Made by a program: the position numbers and the translations under genes. From Thermodesulfobacteriota bacterium (GTDB lineage: Bacteria; Desulfobacterota; S145-22), in contig JANTFN010000066.1 of NCBI GenBank assembly GCA_024763435.1, positions 1 through 8,435 on the forward strand: a DNA stretch of 8,435 nucleotides, written 5' to 3'. Below, piece by piece: positions 6,037 through 8,435 of this stretch (the first letter of the stretch is position 1; every line of letters begins with the position of its first letter). The notes below the pieces were generated by a model. That model saw only the letters and a list, made by a program, of their open reading frames with translations, was not told the origin of the DNA and ran no database searches.

Positions 6037-6388
6037 CCGGCGGGGAATGACGCTCCTCGAAGTCCTCGTCGCGCTGGCTATTCTTGCTATTTCTTTTGTC
6101 ATTCTCATCCGCTCTCATATTCAAACGGTCCAGGTGATGGCGGAAGGCGAAATCACCGCGCGCGCGGCCCTTCTCGGGAAGAGCGTGTGTGCCCGGCTGG
6201 AGGCGACGGGCTGGCGGGATATCGCGGCGCGTCGGGGATATGAGCCGGGAAAACCGTGGCTTGTTTACAAAACGACGGTGGAGAAGACTGCCTATCCCGG
6301 TATCAAAAAGCTTATTATCCGTATTTTTCGAGACAGGGAAGAAAAAAAGCCGCTTCTGGAACTGACTCGTTGGATGATGACCCGTTGA
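6029..6388 (+). CDS. gspI: Minor pseudopilin GspI
   Basis: Minor pseudopilin; in known systems it nucleates the GspI-J-K tip complex. It is 119 aa from TTG 6029. The leader MGNRRG is cut before M7 (MTLLEVLVALAIL, Glu at +5); Met at mature +1 is usual for GspI. A hydrophobic helix at about 7-27 precedes a small globular domain with an ARAALLGKSVCARLEATGW segment. The TTG start is chosen for its AGGAG at 6017-6021 and ideal leader length; the frame is open upstream to TTG 5993, which would add 12 residues without a ribosome site. It overlaps gspH by 8 nt and gspJ by 4 nt, suggesting coupled translation. Confidence 0.88.
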   Translation: MGNRRGMTLLEVLVALAILAISFVILIRSHIQTVQVMAEGEITARAALLGKSVCARLEATGWRDIAARRGYEPGKPWLVYKTTVEKTAYPGIKKLIIRIFRDREEKKPLLELTRWMMTR

Positions 6389-7023
6389 ACAGGAAGGGCT
6401 TTACGCTTATCGAACTCCTGCTCGCAGTAGGGCTTTCCGCCATGATGGTTGGCGTAGTGATGGGAACCTTTGTCGCTATCAGGAAAGGCGTGAAAGAGAG
6501 CATCCGCCGGAATGATGTGGCGGGGGAGGGCCGTATGCTGCTTCAAAAGATACGGCGGGATATGGAAGCCGCTACCCTTGGCAATCCTGAGCTGACGGAC
6601 CGTTTCATTTTCAAGGCGGGGGTTACGGGAGAAAAAAGGGATGCCTCGGTGGTTTCTTTTGTCAGTATGGCTGCCGGGGATGGACGGCTGCTTTCAAGGG
6701 GCGTCGCGGATCTCGGCCGGGTTACATACCGGCTTGTGCCTTCCAGGAAAAGGCCGGGGTATGGGGTCCTGATGCGGGAGGTGTCACCCCTTTTTTCGAA
6801 AGAGATTGTGGCCACTTCACGGTTGAGTGACCGCGTGGCGGGGTTTCGTATTTTCTACCGGGACAAAAACGGTGGTATCACGCAGAAATGGAATTCCGGG
6901 GACGCGAGGGAGAAGGACAAATTGTCTCTGCTTATTCGCGTAGAGCTTGTCCTCAGGGATATAAAGGGTAAAAAACATTCCTTCAGGTGCCTTATTCATC
7001 CTGTTCAGGACTGGATGGAATAG
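6385..7023 (+). CDS. gspJ: Minor pseudopilin GspJ
   Basis: Minor pseudopilin, a partner of GspI and GspK in the tip complex. It is 212 aa from TTG 6385, within the usual range. The leader MNRKG is cut before F6 (FTLIELLLAVGLSAMMVGVV, Glu at +5). Downstream, GRMLLQKIRRDMEAAT (about residue 50) and a beta-rich domain with RVTYRLVPSRKRPGYGVLMREV fit the GspJ family. The start is the TTG of a TTGA that overlaps the gspI stop, a stop-start overlap. The alternative TTG 6370 would give an acidic leader (MDDDPLNRKG), unlike the basic leaders of prepilins; neither has a strong Shine-Dalgarno. The frame is open further upstream inside gspI, but that is not prepilin-like. The gspK ATG follows the stop directly. 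Confidence 0.88.
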   Translation: MNRKGFTLIELLLAVGLSAMMVGVVMGTFVAIRKGVKESIRRNDVAGEGRMLLQKIRRDMEAATLGNPELTDRFIFKAGVTGEKRDASVVSFVSMAAGDGRLLSRGVADLGRVTYRLVPSRKRPGYGVLMREVSPLFSKEIVATSRLSDRVAGFRIFYRDKNGGITQKWNSGDAREKDKLSLLIRVELVLRDIKGKKHSFRCLIHPVQDWME

Positions 7024-7944
7024 ATGAAGCGGCTGCGACACCGTAAGGGTTTTTTCCTTGTTCTTGTGGCTGCAGTCGTGGCGGCCCTGACGGCCATTCT
7101 CGTCCGGTTTGGCGTGAATGCGCAATTTGAGGTCTTGACTGCCGGGCATTTCAGGGATGAAATTGTCGCGGAAGAAGCGGCGCGGTCGGTTCTGGCAGGG
7201 GTTAAGGCAGCTGTTGTGGAGGACAAGTGGCAAGTTCCGGCACTTATCCCTCTGATTGCCGGGCAGATGGCACTGAAGAGCCGGTGCAAGGGGAAAATTG
7301 AAGATGAGGCATCGAGGCTTCCCGTCAATCAGCTTGTTTTGTCCGGGGAAGACGGGATGGTTATCCTGGAGCGTTACTGGGTGTTGCGCGGGTTGTCCGG
7401 CAGGGTATTCCAGGCCCTAACCGATTGGATTGACGCGGATGATGTGACGGTAGCGGGCAGGGCAGAGAGCGCCGCGTATGGGAAGGCAGGTGCCTATTTC
7501 CGAAACGCCCCCCTGCAATCCCTTTTTGAATTCAACCTCATCCCCGGCTGGGTGGAGATGACGAAAAAGATGGGCAAACTTGGGGGCAGTGCCGTTAGGG
7601 ATTTGACGGTCTGGGGTGATGGGAAAATCAATCTCCTGACAGCGGACCGGGATGTTCTCTCTGTTTTGAGCGATGAAATGACGCCCCTGCTGCTGGATCG
7701 GATTGTTGAGGCAAGGGAGATGGGGCGTATCCAGGCAATAGGGGATTTCAAAAAAATCGCCCGGATGAACGACGCGGTTTTTCGCGCCTTTCAGCGGTGG
7801 GGAACGTTGAACAGTAAGACGTTTCGTGTTTTAATAGAAACCACGTATCGTAAAGGCCGGTTCAGGTTGTTTGCGATCCTGCGCAGGCAGGGAAACGGCG
7901 TAAGAACGATTTATTACAGGGAGGGATTTTGGCAGCCCATGTAA
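7024..7944 (+). CDS. gspK: Minor pseudopilin GspK
   Basis: The largest minor pseudopilin, which caps the pseudopilus tip in known systems. It is 306 aa, normal for GspK. The leader MKRLRHRKG is cut before F10 (FFLVLVAAVVAALTAILV). The mature +5 residue is Leu rather than Glu, a recognised trait of GspK. The globular part shows the family's DEIVAEEAARSVLAGV helix, a DWIDADD motif with a RNAPLQSLFEFNLIPG segment, and GDGKINLLTADRDVLSVL, equivalent to the INxNTA helix-hairpin-helix-like region. ATG 7024 abuts the gspJ stop with no spacer. Its last 16 nt overlap gspL if gspL starts at TTG 7929. Confidence 0.95.
   Translation: MKRLRHRKGFFLVLVAAVVAALTAILVRFGVNAQFEVLTAGHFRDEIVAEEAARSVLAGVKAAVVEDKWQVPALIPLIAGQMALKSRCKGKIEDEASRLPVNQLVLSGEDGMVILERYWVLRGLSGRVFQALTDWIDADDVTVAGRAESAAYGKAGAYFRNAPLQSLFEFNLIPGWVEMTKKMGKLGGSAVRDLTVWGDGKINLLTADRDVLSVLSDEMTPLLLDRIVEAREMGRIQAIGDFKKIARMNDAVFRAFQRWGTLNSKTFRVLIETTYRKGRFRLFAILRRQGNGVRTIYYREGFWQPM
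7920..7924 (+). promoter_or_regulatory. Ribosome binding site favouring a TTG start for gspL
   Basis: GGAGG, within the longer AGGGAGGG run at 7918-7925, lies 4 nt before TTG 7929 but 19 nt before ATG 7944. The spacing supports the TTG. Confidence 0.6.
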
Positions 7945-8435
7945 TGGGTGTTTATACATCCGAAGGGGGTATCGCGGTGGCCCTGGCCAGCGGGACGGGA
8001 GAGGGGCGTGTGACCCATGCCTCGTGGCATCCCTCTCTGAAGCGGGAGGAAGACCGGGTTGCCTATCCCGCCGAGGAAATTTTTGAGCTTAAAAAAGGCC
8101 TGTCCCCGGATACGATAATTCTCTACGACACGGTTTGTCCGCTTTCCCCGTTTTTTATGGCCCTTCCCCGGCTGAAACCCCGTCAGGTTACGCAGGCCCT
8201 GATGATGGAGCTGGAAACGCGCAATGTCCCTTTGCTTGTTGATCCCGTCCCCGGTTTTTGCCTGAACCGTGTTTCCCATGGCGGCGCGCGGGAACGGGGC
8301 ATTGCGGGTTTTGGGCTGGTCGCGGATGGCGGCAGGTATCGGGAGGCGCTTGGGAGGCACCGGCCCCTGGGAATTCAGCCCGATTTTTTGACACTGCCCA
8401 TTATTCCCCTCGCGTTTTATGCCATGAAAAAGGTG
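7929..8435 (+). CDS. gspL: Type II secretion system protein GspL, N-terminal part (cut by window end)
   Basis: The inner-membrane adaptor whose cytoplasmic actin-like domain binds GspE. Only the first 169 codons are present and the frame is open to the edge. The N-terminus from TTG 7929, MAAHVMGVYTSEGGIAVALA, fits the first beta-hairpin of the actin-like (ASKHA) fold, usually MxxxxLGxDI...IKAV; the usual Asp of that motif is not seen. ATG 7944 (the ATG of TAATG at the gspK stop) is an alternative but would remove the first strand and sits too far from the GGAGG. Later segments such as LPRLKPRQVTQALMMELETR and LVDPVPGF resemble the L/PilM-like domain, where an early helix contacts the ATPase. 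Identification rests on this pattern and on position after gspK; the transmembrane and periplasmic parts lie outside. Confidence 0.8.
   Translation, partial: MAAHVMGVYTSEGGIAVALASGTGEGRVTHASWHPSLKREEDRVAYPAEEIFELKKGLSPDTIILYDTVCPLSPFFMALPRLKPRQVTQALMMELETRNVPLLVDPVPGFCLNRVSHGGARERGIAGFGLVADGGRYREALGRHRPLGIQPDFLTLPIIPLAFYAMKKV

Noticed and set aside
6047..6049. ATG 6047 as the gspI start
   Set aside because: That Met is the first residue of the mature pilin (MTLLE). Starting there would remove the leader and the Gly needed for prepilin peptidase processing.
7024..7092. GspK lacking the conserved Glu at mature position +5
   Set aside because: The absence of Glu5 is a known feature of GspK tip pseudopilins, so it supports the assignment and is not an anomaly.
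7914..8360. Minus-strand 148-codon open frame at the right end
   Set aside because: It is opposite gspL, which is in frame with the operon and open to the window edge. The minus-strand product has no recognisable features.

Overview
The window holds one continuous, plus-strand run of type II secretion system (general secretory pathway) genes in the order gspD-E-F-G-H-I-J-K-L. It starts just upstream of gspD and is cut inside gspL. Every gene is recognised from family motifs: the secretin signature in GspD, Walker A/B and tetracysteine motifs in GspE, three membrane segments in GspF, prepilin peptidase sites in GspG to GspK, and the actin-like N-terminal region of GspL. Nothing convincing is coded on the minus strand. 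The organism is Gram-negative with an outer membrane. Gene order, moderate GC and the style of the intergenic repeat recall Desulfobacterota (former Deltaproteobacteria), but that placement is from memory and not proven here.

Layout: positions 1-90 are a short leader with a weak promoter candidate and no identifiable gene. gspD (91-2154) makes the outer-membrane pore and gspE (about 2168-3676) the cytoplasmic ATPase. A gap of 179 nt then interrupts the operon before gspF (3856-5079), the inner-membrane platform. gspG (5087-5533), gspH (5542-6036), gspI (6029-6388), gspJ (6385-7023) and gspK (7024-7944) encode the major and minor pseudopilins. gspL (7929 to the edge) encodes the inner-membrane adaptor that recruits GspE. 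Genes from gspF on are 0-8 nt apart or overlap, so co-translation is likely. gspC, gspM and gspO are not in view.

The most notable feature is the gspE-gspF gap. It is flanked by a perfect 13-bp direct repeat (3667-3679 and 3845-3857) that contains both the gspE stop codon and the gspF ribosome binding site. Removing one repeat copy and the DNA between them restores a compact junction with the gspF ATG one nucleotide after the gspE stop. The simplest reading is that a small non-coding MITE-like element with imperfect inverted ends and two hairpins inserted here, and its target duplication left both genes intact. A 13-bp piece of the element's right end also occurs upstream of gspD.

A second theme is start codons. 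gspI, gspJ and gspL are best started at TTG, two of them behind strong Shine-Dalgarno sequences, and gspD at GTG. No wholly new system is evident; the secretion machinery itself looks canonical.
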